A stretch of DNA of 12,649 bases from JAKQIM01 sp964633225 (GTDB taxonomy: Bacteria; Chloroflexota; Anaerolineae; Anaerolineales; UBA4823), in the NCBI GenBank assembly GCA_964633225.1, contig CAZWFQ010000088.1, forward strand, positions 1 through 12,649, in the 5' to 3' direction. A program made the translations under genes and the position numbers. Position 1 is the stretch's first letter. Every line of letters starts with the position of its first letter. The notes beneath the pieces are model-generated. The model saw only the letters and a program-made list of their open reading frames with translations. It made no database searches and was not told the origin of the DNA. Below are positions 1 to 6,768 of the stretch, one piece after another.

Positions 1-2
1 TG

Positions 3-986
3 ACCTCCCATGGCAGGCTGCGCCGCCTGCACAGCCTGGCTGTGGAAGCCCTGGCCCATTATGATCTTCGCAATCCAGAGATCAATTACCATGCCTTCGA
101 GACCAACCTGCTCTTCCGGGTGACCACAGGTTCTGGAGAACGCTTCATGCTGCGCCTGGCATCTCCTGGTTGGCGCAGCTTCGAAGATTTGTGTGCCGAG
201 GCACTGTGGCTGGACGCATTAGCGCGGGATACCGATATCCCGGTGCCAGCCATCCTGCCAGCCCGCACAGGCGAGTATGTGCTGCCGCTCAGCCGGCCAG
301 ATATCTCGCAAGTCCGCCATGCCAGCCTGATGCGCTGGGTGCCGGGGCGACTGATGGGGCATTACCTGACCGCACACAACATCGAGAAGATGGGAGGGCT
401 ATTTGCCAGCCTGCACCACCATGCGGCCACCTGGCAGCCCCCAGCCGGGTTCACCACCCGCCGCTTTGAGCATTGGCTAGGGCGAGGCGAGCCAAACCTG
501 ATCACCAACGGCGGTGAGGCCGCCGCAACCCTGCCCGCCCGGCAGCGCGACCTGCTGGAACGCCTGCACGGGCATGTGGAACAGGCCTACAACGCCATCG
601 ACCGCGCCGACCTGCGCGTCATCCACTGCGACCTGTGGCATGATAACATCAAGCTTCACCGCGGCCTGCTGCATCCGATCGACTTTGAAGATACGGTCTG
701 GGGCTTCCGCGCTCATGATATCGCCATGGCTATGCTCGATCTGCTAGAATCCACCGATGATGAGCGCTATCCGGGCCTGCTGGCAGCCTTCTGGCGCGGT
801 TACACCGCAAGCATGCCCCGCCCCGATGAACCCATCGAGCCGTTCCAGGTTGGCCGCCTGTTGTGGAAGATCAATTGGGTGGCTCGCTTTCAGCCACAGC
901 ACCTGGCACAAATGGTCGAGGCCCACGTTGCGGTGCTCGAGCATTACGAACAGACCGGGCAGGTTCTACGCCCGCCAGCCACCTAA
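3..986 (+). CDS. APH/choline-kinase-fold phosphotransferase (5' end outside window)
   Basis: Predicted small-molecule kinase that moves the ATP gamma-phosphate to a hydroxyl group (APH, choline kinase or homoserine kinase II type); the substrate cannot be read from sequence. A GTG at position 42 could give 314 residues, but the same frame is open to the left edge and its codons (TSHGRLRRLHSLA) look like the usual N-terminal helix, so I treat the gene as 5'-truncated by the window. Numbering from GTG 42, the catalytic loop is HCDLWHDN at residues 195-202 (Brenner motif HxDxxxxN, catalytic Asp197, Asn202), followed by the metal-binding DFED at 214-217. Residues 13-40 form the N-lobe beta strands with FMLRLASP carrying an Arg where the family usually has the ATP-binding Lys. 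Soluble, no membrane segment. The transporter gene follows 22 bases downstream on the same strand. The fold is secure; the substrate is unknown. Confidence 0.85.
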   Translation, partial: TSHGRLRRLHSLAVEALAHYDLRNPEINYHAFETNLLFRVTTGSGERFMLRLASPGWRSFEDLCAEALWLDALARDTDIPVPAILPARTGEYVLPLSRPDISQVRHASLMRWVPGRLMGHYLTAHNIEKMGGLFASLHHHAATWQPPAGFTTRRFEHWLGRGEPNLITNGGEAAATLPARQRDLLERLHGHVEQAYNAIDRADLRVIHCDLWHDNIKLHRGLLHPIDFEDTVWGFRAHDIAMAMLDLLESTDDERYPGLLAAFWRGYTASMPRPDEPIEPFQVGRLLWKINWVARFQPQHLAQMVEAHVAVLEHYEQTGQVLRPPAT

Positions 987-1008
987 CCCACCACAAGAAG
1001 GGTAATCC

Positions 1009-1848
1009 TTGGACTCTATTCTCCTCGGTCTGATCTCAGCCATCTCGTGGGGCGGCGGCGATTTTTGCGGCGGGCTCTCAGGGCGGCGCATGGGGGCAGC
1101 CCTGGCAGTGATGTATGCCGAACTCGCCGGGTTGGTGCTGCTGTTGGCGGCCCTGCCGTTCGTCAAAGAAACGCGCCCACCCTTTGGCAGCCTGTTGATC
1201 TCAACAGTCATTGGCGCCATCGGCAGCCTGGGGCTGGTGCTGCTCTATATGGCCATGACACACGGGCAAATGAGCGTTGCGGCCCCGGTCTCAGCCCTGA
1301 TGGGGGGGGCGTTGCCCATTGTGGTAGGGGCCTTCACCGAGGGCCTGCCCGGCTGGACAAAGCTGGCCGGTTTTGCCCTGGCCCTGGCGGCGATCTGGCT
1401 CATCTCGCAAGAGAGCAGCAGCGTTGGCCCACGCCTGGCGCGCCTGGCTGACCTGCGCCTGCCCCTGATTGCAGGGGTGGCCTTCGGGCTGTACTTCATC
1501 TTTATGCACCAGGTGACCCAAGAGGCCACCCTGTGGCCCCTGGTGGCGGCACGCACCGGCGGCTGCCTGGTGATGTTGGGTTATGTGCTGCTGCGGCGCA
1601 TTCCGCTGCGCATCCAGGCGGGGGCAGTGCCCCTCGTCAGCCTGTCGGGCCTGCTGGATGTGGGCGGCAACCTTTTCTATATTCTCTCCGGCCAGGCTGG
1701 GCGCATGGATGTGGCGGCGGTGATCAGCTCGCTCTACCCTGGCGGCACGGTCTTCCTGGCCTGGTTGATCCTGAAGGAACGTATCAACCGGGTGCAAGGC
1801 CTGGGCATCCTGGCAGCACTGGCGGCGATTGCCTTCATGACCATGTAG
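1009..1848 (+). CDS. EamA/DMT-superfamily transporter
   Basis: Inner-membrane permease of the drug/metabolite transporter superfamily. These exporters or importers of metabolites have two five-helix EamA repeats, and the 279 residues here fit the usual ten-helix length. Strongly hydrophobic segments alternate with short charged loops. The first repeat runs about residues 1-130 and ends in a helix before SQESSSVGPRL; the second starts at about residue 145 with LPLIAGVAFGLYFIFMH. The C-terminal part has the typical SLYPGGTVFLAWLILKERI segment, in which a helix is followed by the LxE(R/K)I loop seen in many EamA proteins. The start is a TTG at 1009, chosen because AAGAAGGG lies just upstream (about 995-1002) and the N-terminal helix begins immediately. 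It sits 22 bases after the phosphotransferase gene, so co-transcription is plausible. The cargo cannot be predicted. Confidence 0.88.
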   Translation: MDSILLGLISAISWGGGDFCGGLSGRRMGAALAVMYAELAGLVLLLAALPFVKETRPPFGSLLISTVIGAIGSLGLVLLYMAMTHGQMSVAAPVSALMGGALPIVVGAFTEGLPGWTKLAGFALALAAIWLISQESSSVGPRLARLADLRLPLIAGVAFGLYFIFMHQVTQEATLWPLVAARTGGCLVMLGYVLLRRIPLRIQAGAVPLVSLSGLLDVGGNLFYILSGQAGRMDVAAVISSLYPGGTVFLAWLILKERINRVQGLGILAALAAIAFMTM

Positions 1849-1950
1849 CAGTGGACGGGAAGCGCATTGTGGGCTATATTACAGTCTATATTGCTGAATA
1901 CGAAAAGAACGCCTTAACACCCATCCACACCACCCTGATGGGGAGGTTCC
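1849..1950 (+). promoter_or_regulatory. Possible promoter/leader region before the membrane-protein block
   Basis: This 102-base gap separates the transporter gene from the next gene and is clearly more A+T-rich than its surroundings. It contains the heptamer CTATATT twice (1874-1880 and 1886-1892), either of which could act as a -10 element; TTGTGG at 1867-1872 is a poor -35 match with a short 14-base spacer. Further on, CCCATC (1920-1925) can pair with GATGGG (1937-1942), and the right arm merges into the Shine-Dalgarno GGGGAGG (1940-1946) that serves the GTG at 1951. A promoter here is inferred from composition and gap size only. Confidence 0.3.
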
Positions 1951-2562
1951 GTGAAAACGAAATCGTTTATCGCATCACTTAAAGATTTGCGGCCTCACCT
2001 GGCCTGGATCTTCAGCGGTACGGCAAGTTTCATCTTCGCATACATCCTTTCTTTTGGCCCCATCCTGATCATTCAAAAAATCATCGGCGGCACCATCATG
2101 GTCCAGGGGACAGAACACATCACCGAGGATTATTTATTCGGCTACGTATTCGTCCCCATCTTTGGGCTGGTGCTGGGGCTGTTCCAGTACTTGCTGTTGA
2201 AACGCAGGCTAGCAAAGATGGGCGGGTGGATCGTGGCAACTGCCGCCGGATGGGGGCTTGGATGGCTGGCGTTGGCCTTGCTCTTTGGCTGGATCGATGA
2301 TGCCTTTGGGTACACTTCCGGCTGGTACTTGCTGGCGTTCGGCAGTGTTTTGGGGTTCTTCCTGGGGCTGGCGCAGTGGCTTGTGCTGCGCAAACAGGTA
2401 CGCCAGGCCGGTTGGTGGATCCTGGCAAATATGCTGGGCCTGGGACTTACGATTCTGTTCTTTGGAAGCATCACCAGCCTTTTTGACACCCTCCTCACCA
2501 CCGCCCTCCCGTGTTTGATCACAGACCTGCTCTTGTGGTGGTATGCCCGGCAGCCAGCATGA
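1951..2562 (+). CDS. Polytopic membrane protein with internal duplication, unknown function
   Basis: A 203-residue integral membrane protein with about six hydrophobic segments (roughly residues 18-45, 64-83, 92-115, 126-146, 155-176 and 178-198). It contains an internal repeat: residues 72-104 and 135-167, offset by 63 residues, share the pattern G-x2-LGL-x-Q-(Y/W)-L-x-L-(K/R), then about eight residues, then GxWI-x-A and a Gly/Leu-rich helix. Such a (G)LGLxQWLxLR motif followed by GWW is familiar from uncharacterised membrane proteins of Chloroflexota and cyanobacteria; I know of no assigned function. The start is GTG 1951 with a strong GGGGAGG about four bases upstream. Its stop codon overlaps the ATG of the next gene (ATGA, 2559-2562), so the two are probably translationally coupled. 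Confidence 0.8.
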   Translation: MKTKSFIASLKDLRPHLAWIFSGTASFIFAYILSFGPILIIQKIIGGTIMVQGTEHITEDYLFGYVFVPIFGLVLGLFQYLLLKRRLAKMGGWIVATAAGWGLGWLALALLFGWIDDAFGYTSGWYLLAFGSVLGFFLGLAQWLVLRKQVRQAGWWILANMLGLGLTILFFGSITSLFDTLLTTALPCLITDLLLWWYARQPA

Positions 2563-3734
2563 AAAAACGCTTCAGGAAAGTTCTCTTATATGTTTTTCTC
2601 GGGCTGACACTGCTTTGTGCCGCGAGCGCGGCGCTTACTGCGTTGAGCAACATCGGCCTGCCCACCCATTCACAGGTTACTGAGCGGCTCTCTGAGCTGG
2701 AGAAAGTGCGCCTGGCCGAAACCATCCACCTGCGGCAAACGTTGGGCGATGCGGTTTGGCCGGGCTGGGGGCAGGCTGATATTCCCATCATTGTATATAA
2801 CGAGGAATACGCCTTCCTGGTTGGCTACCCCGACCCGCCAGACGGTTGGCTGAAAATGCCATGGGAAGATGCACGCGGCGGGGCATGGGAGCCCGTTCCC
2901 GATGACATCTTCCAGGGCCAGGTGTATTACCGCCAGCGGCTGGTCAGCCCTCAGCTCACCCCCGAAAACTTCACCGTGCGGGTTGGCCAGCGTTGGGTTG
3001 CGACCATGGAGACCAAGGAATACATGGAGGTCAAATTCTACGCCGATATCCGCCAACAGGTTCCGCCTTTCCTGCAGGCCATCTTCCCCTACCGCCTGGT
3101 GTGGGGCTTTTTGGTGGATGAGACCGAAAATTACATCGGCAGCCTGGAGCACGAGAGTTTTCACGCCCTGCAAGGCAGCCTGGCGGCAGAGCGCCTGGCA
3201 GAAGCCCAGTATGCCGCCCAAGACGAAAACTTGTATCCCTGGGACGATACCACGCTAGACAAGCTCTGGCAGCAAGAGATGGGCCTGCTGGTCCAGGCTG
3301 TGCGGGCTGATTCAACCGAGCAGGCTGCCGAGCTGGGGCGCCAGTTCCTGGCGCAACGCGACGCGCGCCGCGCCGAGACCGGTCTGAGCCAGGAATTGAT
3401 CGACTATGAACGTCAGAGAGAATGGTTGGAGGGGTTGGCCAAGTATGCCGAGCTGGCAATCGGGCAGCAAGCTGCCTCCACGTCTGCCTACACCTACCTG
3501 CCGGCTCTGGATGCAGACCCCGATTTTAACGCCTATGCTACACGTCAACGCTACTGGCAGGGACAAGTTGACGAGGCGCAGCGCACCACTGGCCGTTCAG
3601 GCGGGATCCGTTTTTACTACAGCGGCTTCGCCGAAGCCGTGTTATTAGACCGTTTGCTGCCAGGCTGGAAGGCGCAGGCTTTTGAGCCCGGCGTGATGTT
3701 AGAAGACCTGCTGCGCCAGGCGTTAGGACAATAG
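2559..3734 (+). CDS. Membrane-anchored putative zinc metalloprotease (HExxH, gluzincin-like)
   Basis: A 391-residue protein with a basic N-terminus (KKRFRK) and one hydrophobic helix at about residues 8-28, giving a signal anchor or signal peptide that places the rest outside the cytoplasm. It carries HESFH at residues 198-202, an HExxH zinc-binding motif, in a helix preceded by DETENYIGSLE. Downstream, EWLEGLAKYAE has Glu291 and Glu298 in the EGxAxYxE arrangement common to gluzincin third ligands, 89 residues after the second His. A protease is therefore predicted, but no named family was recognised; residues about 55-165 are rich in Trp, Tyr and Pro and look like a separate beta-rich domain. 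I chose ATG 2559 over an upstream in-frame GTG (2511) because it begins the signal sequence and overlaps the preceding stop as ATGA; no Shine-Dalgarno is visible, consistent with coupling. The next gene follows nine bases after its stop. Confidence 0.72.
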   Translation: MKKRFRKVLLYVFLGLTLLCAASAALTALSNIGLPTHSQVTERLSELEKVRLAETIHLRQTLGDAVWPGWGQADIPIIVYNEEYAFLVGYPDPPDGWLKMPWEDARGGAWEPVPDDIFQGQVYYRQRLVSPQLTPENFTVRVGQRWVATMETKEYMEVKFYADIRQQVPPFLQAIFPYRLVWGFLVDETENYIGSLEHESFHALQGSLAAERLAEAQYAAQDENLYPWDDTTLDKLWQQEMGLLVQAVRADSTEQAAELGRQFLAQRDARRAETGLSQELIDYERQREWLEGLAKYAELAIGQQAASTSAYTYLPALDADPDFNAYATRQRYWQGQVDEAQRTTGRSGGIRFYYSGFAEAVLLDRLLPGWKAQAFEPGVMLEDLLRQALGQ

Positions 3735-3743
3735 GATAGGACC

Positions 3744-5021
3744 ATGACCACGCGCGCTGGATTGGCCGGCCTGGGCACCGGCATCCTCTTGATTGGGCTA
3801 ATGTATTACCCGCTCTATCTCCTCTTGCCAGGGCTCTTCGCCGAGGGCTGGAGCGAAGGCTCTTGGCTATTGGGGGGCGTCTTGACTGTAGCTGGGGCAG
3901 GGCTGGTGGTCTTCGGCGGCTGCCTGGGCGCACACTGGAGCGGCGCGAAGACGCGCCGCCAGCGCGCCTGGCTGGGCGCATTGGCAGGCGGGCTGGCGGC
4001 CGCCCTGCTCTTCTGCAGTTTGGGGGCAGGCACAGCCGGGGCACTGAGCCTGGGAACCCGCCTGGTCCAGGTGGGCGCCGCCGGGATGGACAGCCAATGG
4101 ATCGCCGAGACCGTCCTGCGCCAAACCGCCTGGACGCAGGCGGCCTTTTGGGGGCTGTTGTTAGGCGGCATGCTGTTGGGCGCCCTGGGCAGCTTGCGGC
4201 CCCCACCGGCCTTCCTTGCCCAGCGTCTGAAACCCTGGCCGCGCGACCCACAAATGGGGCTAAATGCCTCCATCACCGCCATGCCCAGTGCAGCCGTAGC
4301 CGTGATGTTGGTGGCAGCCTTGTTCTCCCACCTGCCCGAGATGCTGCTCAAGGCCCTGGATTGGCCGCTGACCACTGCCCTGCTGCTCTACCTGGGCGGT
4401 CAGTTGGCCCTGGGATTGATAACGCAGCACGAGGCGCGCCAGGTGACGCACCGCTGTGGGATTGATGAAGTGAAAATGGCCGCCTATGTGGGCATTTTTG
4501 TCCCGCTGTTAGTGATCCTGGCCCTGGGCCTGATCGATTGGCATCTACTGCTCAAGCCGCTGGTGATCAGCAGCCTGCTGTTCAGCCTGGGGATGGCGAT
4601 TTGGCAGGTAATGGTGCTATCTAAGCTCATTCTGCCTCGCCGGGCACAGATGAAGCCCCCAGCAGACAAGCTGCTGGCGGCGCTATTCGGCACGATTGCC
4701 AACTCACACCGGGGCGGGCTGCTGCTGTTATGCCTGGGCTGCGGCATGCTGATGGCTGCCCCCATTTACATCGCGGTCGTGTCCCCCGCCATCAACATTG
4801 CCTTTGTGCCGGTTTCACCTGGGCGGCCGCTTTCCACCCTGGCGGGCTGGAACGCGGCCGACCAGGCCAGCCTGGTGCGCCAGGTATTCGCCATGCAGGC
4901 CAAAGCCGGCCTGGGCATGGGTCTGGTAGCCGCCCTATCGCTGATCGTAATCTATATGTTTTATACCCATTTGGGCAGGTTGGCACGCCGCCTGCGAGAA
5001 CACCATGCATCCGCTGGATGA
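3744..5021 (+). CDS. About ten-helix membrane protein, unknown function
   Basis: A 425-residue integral membrane protein that I do not recognise. Hydrophobic segments are visible at roughly residues 5-30, 41-65, 74-100, 133-152, 175-197, 208-228, 246-270, 272-297, 324-352 and 391-413, giving about ten membrane helices. Many are glycine- and alanine-rich (LAGGLAAALLFCSLGAG; LLLGGMLLGALGSL). A longer polar stretch lies between the third and fourth helices (around residues 101-130), and another between helices nine and ten (about 356-388). The C-terminus is short and basic (LARRLREHH), so it is probably cytoplasmic. No catalytic or transport signature was seen. The start is ATG 3744 with GGATAGG at 3734-3740. 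It follows the putative metalloprotease by nine bases and its 3' end overlaps the next gene by 17 bases, so it belongs to the same transcription unit and may be a partner or target of the protease. Confidence 0.75.
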   Translation: MTTRAGLAGLGTGILLIGLMYYPLYLLLPGLFAEGWSEGSWLLGGVLTVAGAGLVVFGGCLGAHWSGAKTRRQRAWLGALAGGLAAALLFCSLGAGTAGALSLGTRLVQVGAAGMDSQWIAETVLRQTAWTQAAFWGLLLGGMLLGALGSLRPPPAFLAQRLKPWPRDPQMGLNASITAMPSAAVAVMLVAALFSHLPEMLLKALDWPLTTALLLYLGGQLALGLITQHEARQVTHRCGIDEVKMAAYVGIFVPLLVILALGLIDWHLLLKPLVISSLLFSLGMAIWQVMVLSKLILPRRAQMKPPADKLLAALFGTIANSHRGGLLLLCLGCGMLMAAPIYIAVVSPAINIAFVPVSPGRPLSTLAGWNAADQASLVRQVFAMQAKAGLGMGLVAALSLIVIYMFYTHLGRLARRLREHHASAG

Positions 5022-5364
5022 ATTCTTTGCAGGCCAGCCGCAGTCCCGGCAGTTGTTCGATGCACTATGCGGGATGATTGAGGCATTTGGGCCGGTTGCG
5101 CTGCGTGTGACCAAGAGCCAGGTGGCCTTCCGCCGCCGCAAAACATTTGCCTGGGCCTGGATGCCAGGGAAATACTTGCGCCGCCCGGCCGCGCCCCTGG
5201 TGCTGACCCTGGCCCTGCGCCGCCGGGATGCATCGCGGCGCTGGAAAGAGGCCGTCGAACCGGCGCCAGGACGCTTCACCCATCACCTGGAGCTTTACAG
5301 CCCCCAAGATATCGATGACCAGGTACAGGCCTGGCTGCGGGAAGCCTGGGAAGAAGCAAAGTAG
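5005..5364 (+). CDS. DUF5655-like small protein
   Basis: A 119-residue soluble protein that matches my recollection of the DUF5655 family, small proteins of unknown function often annotated as putative transport proteins. Family-like elements in order: an N-terminal helix with FFAGQPQSRQLFDAL, then a segment with the VALRVTKSQVAFRRRKTFAWAW pattern (split here as VALRVTKSQVAF plus RRRKTFAWAW, about residues 31-52), a beta strand LVLTLALRRR, and a C-terminal THHLELYSPQDIDDQV helix-forming end typical of the family (residues about 91-108). It starts at ATG 5005 inside the 3' end of the previous gene (17-base overlap) with only a weak GAGAA upstream, implying coupled translation. It is the last gene of the overlapping block. 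No catalytic residues can be assigned. Confidence 0.72.
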   Translation: MHPLDEFFAGQPQSRQLFDALCGMIEAFGPVALRVTKSQVAFRRRKTFAWAWMPGKYLRRPAAPLVLTLALRRRDASRRWKEAVEPAPGRFTHHLELYSPQDIDDQVQAWLREAWEEAK

Positions 5365-5377
5365 CGCTCGGCCAAAG

Positions 5378-5383
5378 TATAAT
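5378..5383 (+). promoter_or_regulatory. Possible -10 element (TATAAT)
   Basis: A perfect TATAAT lies in the 39-base gap before the gene at 5404. No TTGACA-like hexamer is found 16-18 bases upstream. A transcript starting from it would begin at about the Shine-Dalgarno GGAG (5391-5394), leaving almost no leader. It is noted for its exact match but may be chance. Confidence 0.25.
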
Positions 5384-5403
5384 ATTGTCAGGAGAACTTC
5401 GTC

Positions 5404-5856
5404 ATGACCACTATCGGCTCCCCAACCCCAAAAAATCGCACACGCGCTATTATTTTCCTTGTCATTGGCATTCTATTGATTGCAGCCTCCGTGACAGCTT
5501 ACATTTTGCTGTTTCCGCCAGTCTGCGGCGCAGCAGGCTGTACCAACGGAATGTTGGTTGTGCTGAGCGGCAATATTCCCCAAACCTTCATCATTACCTT
5601 GACCACGCCTGACGGCGACAGCCGTCAGGTGCAGTGCTTGGGAAGCCAGGCCAACGGCTCTCAAGATATATTTTGCCTGACTGACCAGGTAATCTTTAAC
5701 AACTTTACACCTGAGCAAGTCACCGTCACCATCGACCTGGAGGACGGCAGGCAGGTGATCGAACAGTTCGAACCAGAATACGTCACCGTCACACCCAACG
5801 GCCCCAAGTGCCCGCCGGAGTGCCAGTTTGCAGAAGTTCAAATTGCGTTGCCGTAG
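5404..5856 (+). CDS. Membrane-anchored cysteine-containing small protein, unknown function
   Basis: A 150-residue protein with a short basic N-terminus (PKNRTR, residues 9-14), one hydrophobic helix at about residues 15-37 and a C-terminal domain that is therefore predicted to be extracytoplasmic. The domain is rich in Thr and Val with alternating hydrophobic residues (FIITLTTPDGDSRQVQCLG; VTVTIDLEDGRQVIEQF), which suggests an all-beta sandwich. Six cysteines (41, 46, 78, 91, 136, 140) are all on the outer side and could form three disulfides; two pairs are closely spaced (CGAAGC and CPPEC). No family was recognised. The start ATG 5404 is supported by AGGAG at about 5390-5394. It is followed after 30 bases by the S24/S26-like protein gene on the same strand. 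Confidence 0.7.
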   Translation: MTTIGSPTPKNRTRAIIFLVIGILLIAASVTAYILLFPPVCGAAGCTNGMLVVLSGNIPQTFIITLTTPDGDSRQVQCLGSQANGSQDIFCLTDQVIFNNFTPEQVTVTIDLEDGRQVIEQFEPEYVTVTPNGPKCPPECQFAEVQIALP

Positions 5857-5886
5857 AAGAAGTTCGTTCCGCAAAGGAGTCAGGAC

Positions 5887-6552
5887 ATGTCAAAACACCG
5901 GAAAGACCCCCTGCTAGAGGCGCTAAAAGAAGGCCAATCCTATACCTGGACCGTGCCCGACGGCGGCAACCTGGCTTCGATGCGCAAGGCGATCAAACAT
6001 GGGCAAACCTTGACCATGTCGCCCATCACCGATCCCGGCGAGATCCAGCTTGGAGACCTGGTGCTGGTCAAGTGGCACCAGAGTGATATCTTCCACGTGG
6101 TGGGAGATATTCAAGACGGGAAGTATCTCATCGTCAACAGCCTGGGCGGGATCAACGGCTGGGTGGGCCCACAAGAGATCCTGGGCCGCATCACAAAGGT
6201 GGTCGAGCCCGAGCCGCGCCCCAGTGTGCCGGTCATGCTAGAGCAGCTCGAGGCGGCCTATGCCAGCCTGGTTCAGGCCGAACAGGCCGAAGAAGATGAA
6301 GTACGCCGCCTGCATGCTATTGTGGATGATCTGCGCTGGTATGCCGGCCGGATTGGCGATGAGCGCATGGATCAAATGCCGCGTTCCAACGTGTGGAGCT
6401 TCACGCAGAATCTCTGGCGCCTGGCCAAACAGACCAGAAAAGGGATCGCTCCTGTGCCCAACCGGGTGTTGTACTTCATCGACTGCGGCAAGGAATGCGT
6501 CGGCTCAGCCAGCAAGATATTGGCCCTGTTTGAATACGCCGATCTGGATTAA
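5887..6552 (+). CDS. Soluble protein with S24/S26 peptidase-like N-terminal domain
   Basis: A 221-residue protein without membrane segments. Residues about 18-105 look like the beta fold shared by S24 (LexA/phage repressor) and S26 (signal peptidase) enzymes: Ser31-Met32 in ASMRKAIKHG sits where those enzymes have the nucleophile Ser in an SMxPxI motif, followed by EIQLGDLVLVKW (52-63), the GDxVxV strand, then FHVVGDIQDGKYLIVN (69-84) and GGINGWVG. His70 lies where archaeal-type S26B peptidases have the HRV histidine. The Pro of SMxP is replaced by Lys, so enzymatic activity is uncertain. Residues about 115-221 are helical with an acidic segment (EQAEEDEV) and an Arg/Lys-rich one (RLAKQTRKG); no family was recognised. 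ATG 5887 has AAAGGAG at about 5874-5880. It might bind or cleave a protein, or be a fold relic; the fold call is inference from pattern. Confidence 0.6.
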   Translation: MSKHRKDPLLEALKEGQSYTWTVPDGGNLASMRKAIKHGQTLTMSPITDPGEIQLGDLVLVKWHQSDIFHVVGDIQDGKYLIVNSLGGINGWVGPQEILGRITKVVEPEPRPSVPVMLEQLEAAYASLVQAEQAEEDEVRRLHAIVDDLRWYAGRIGDERMDQMPRSNVWSFTQNLWRLAKQTRKGIAPVPNRVLYFIDCGKECVGSASKILALFEYADLD

Positions 6553-6725
6553 CGCCATGCACATCGCCTTAAGAGCTGCCTGGAAGCCGACCTGTCTTAC
6601 CTGGAAAAGTTGTTATTGAAAGGGTGATTCATGACTCAAGCACCTCCAAACCCAATTGAGCTGGAGGTCCGGCCCCTGACGGCCAAGCGCTGGCGCGTGA
6701 CCAAATCAACAGGAGTGTTGGAGAT
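6553..6725 (+). other. Intergenic stretch with gene remnants
   Basis: This 173-base gap is the longest in the window. The frame of the upstream gene stays open for 24 codons after its TAA, reading RHAHRLKSC then LEADLSYLEKLLLKG, a helix-like sequence that ends at TGA 6625-6627 just before an ATG at 6631. It could be the tail of a decayed gene or an out-of-use extension. No promoter or hairpin stands out. Confidence 0.35.
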
Positions 6726-6768
6726 ATGGCAAATCATGAGAAGCCCCAAATCAAAAAGCTTGCTTTGA
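6631..6768 (+). pseudogene. Short ORF resembling the N-terminus of a GNAT acetyltransferase
   Basis: A 45-codon frame starting at ATG 6631 and ending at TGA 6766-6768, too short for normal gene calling. Its first 21 residues (MTQAPPNPIELEVRPLTAKRW) strongly resemble the start of GNAT-family N-acetyltransferases, where IEVRPLTPERWxDLE leads into the first beta strand and helix. After the Trp the resemblance stops (RVTKSTGVLEIWQIM), and the frame then runs 43 bases into the next gene. AAAGGG precedes the ATG at a usable distance. I read it as the 5' stump of a deleted acetyltransferase gene whose ribosome-binding site and start survive. It could instead be a translated leader peptide for the downstream gene, or a chance similarity. 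Confidence 0.45.

Noticed and set aside
42..44. GTG 42 as the true start of the phosphotransferase
   Set aside because: The frame continues open to the left edge with family-like sequence and no Shine-Dalgarno precedes the GTG.
2511..2558. Upstream GTG start for the metalloprotease gene
   Set aside because: The extra 16 residues would precede the basic signal-anchor start and lie wholly inside the upstream gene; ATG 2559 with the ATGA overlap is more convincing.
3538..4251. 237-codon open frame on the - strand
   Set aside because: It lies opposite the metalloprotease and ten-helix genes; the translation is Arg, Pro and Ala-rich with no recognisable motif.
6557..6619. 20-codon frame starting at ATG 6557
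   Set aside because: No Shine-Dalgarno, no recognisable sequence, and it is the tail of a shadow frame of the upstream gene.
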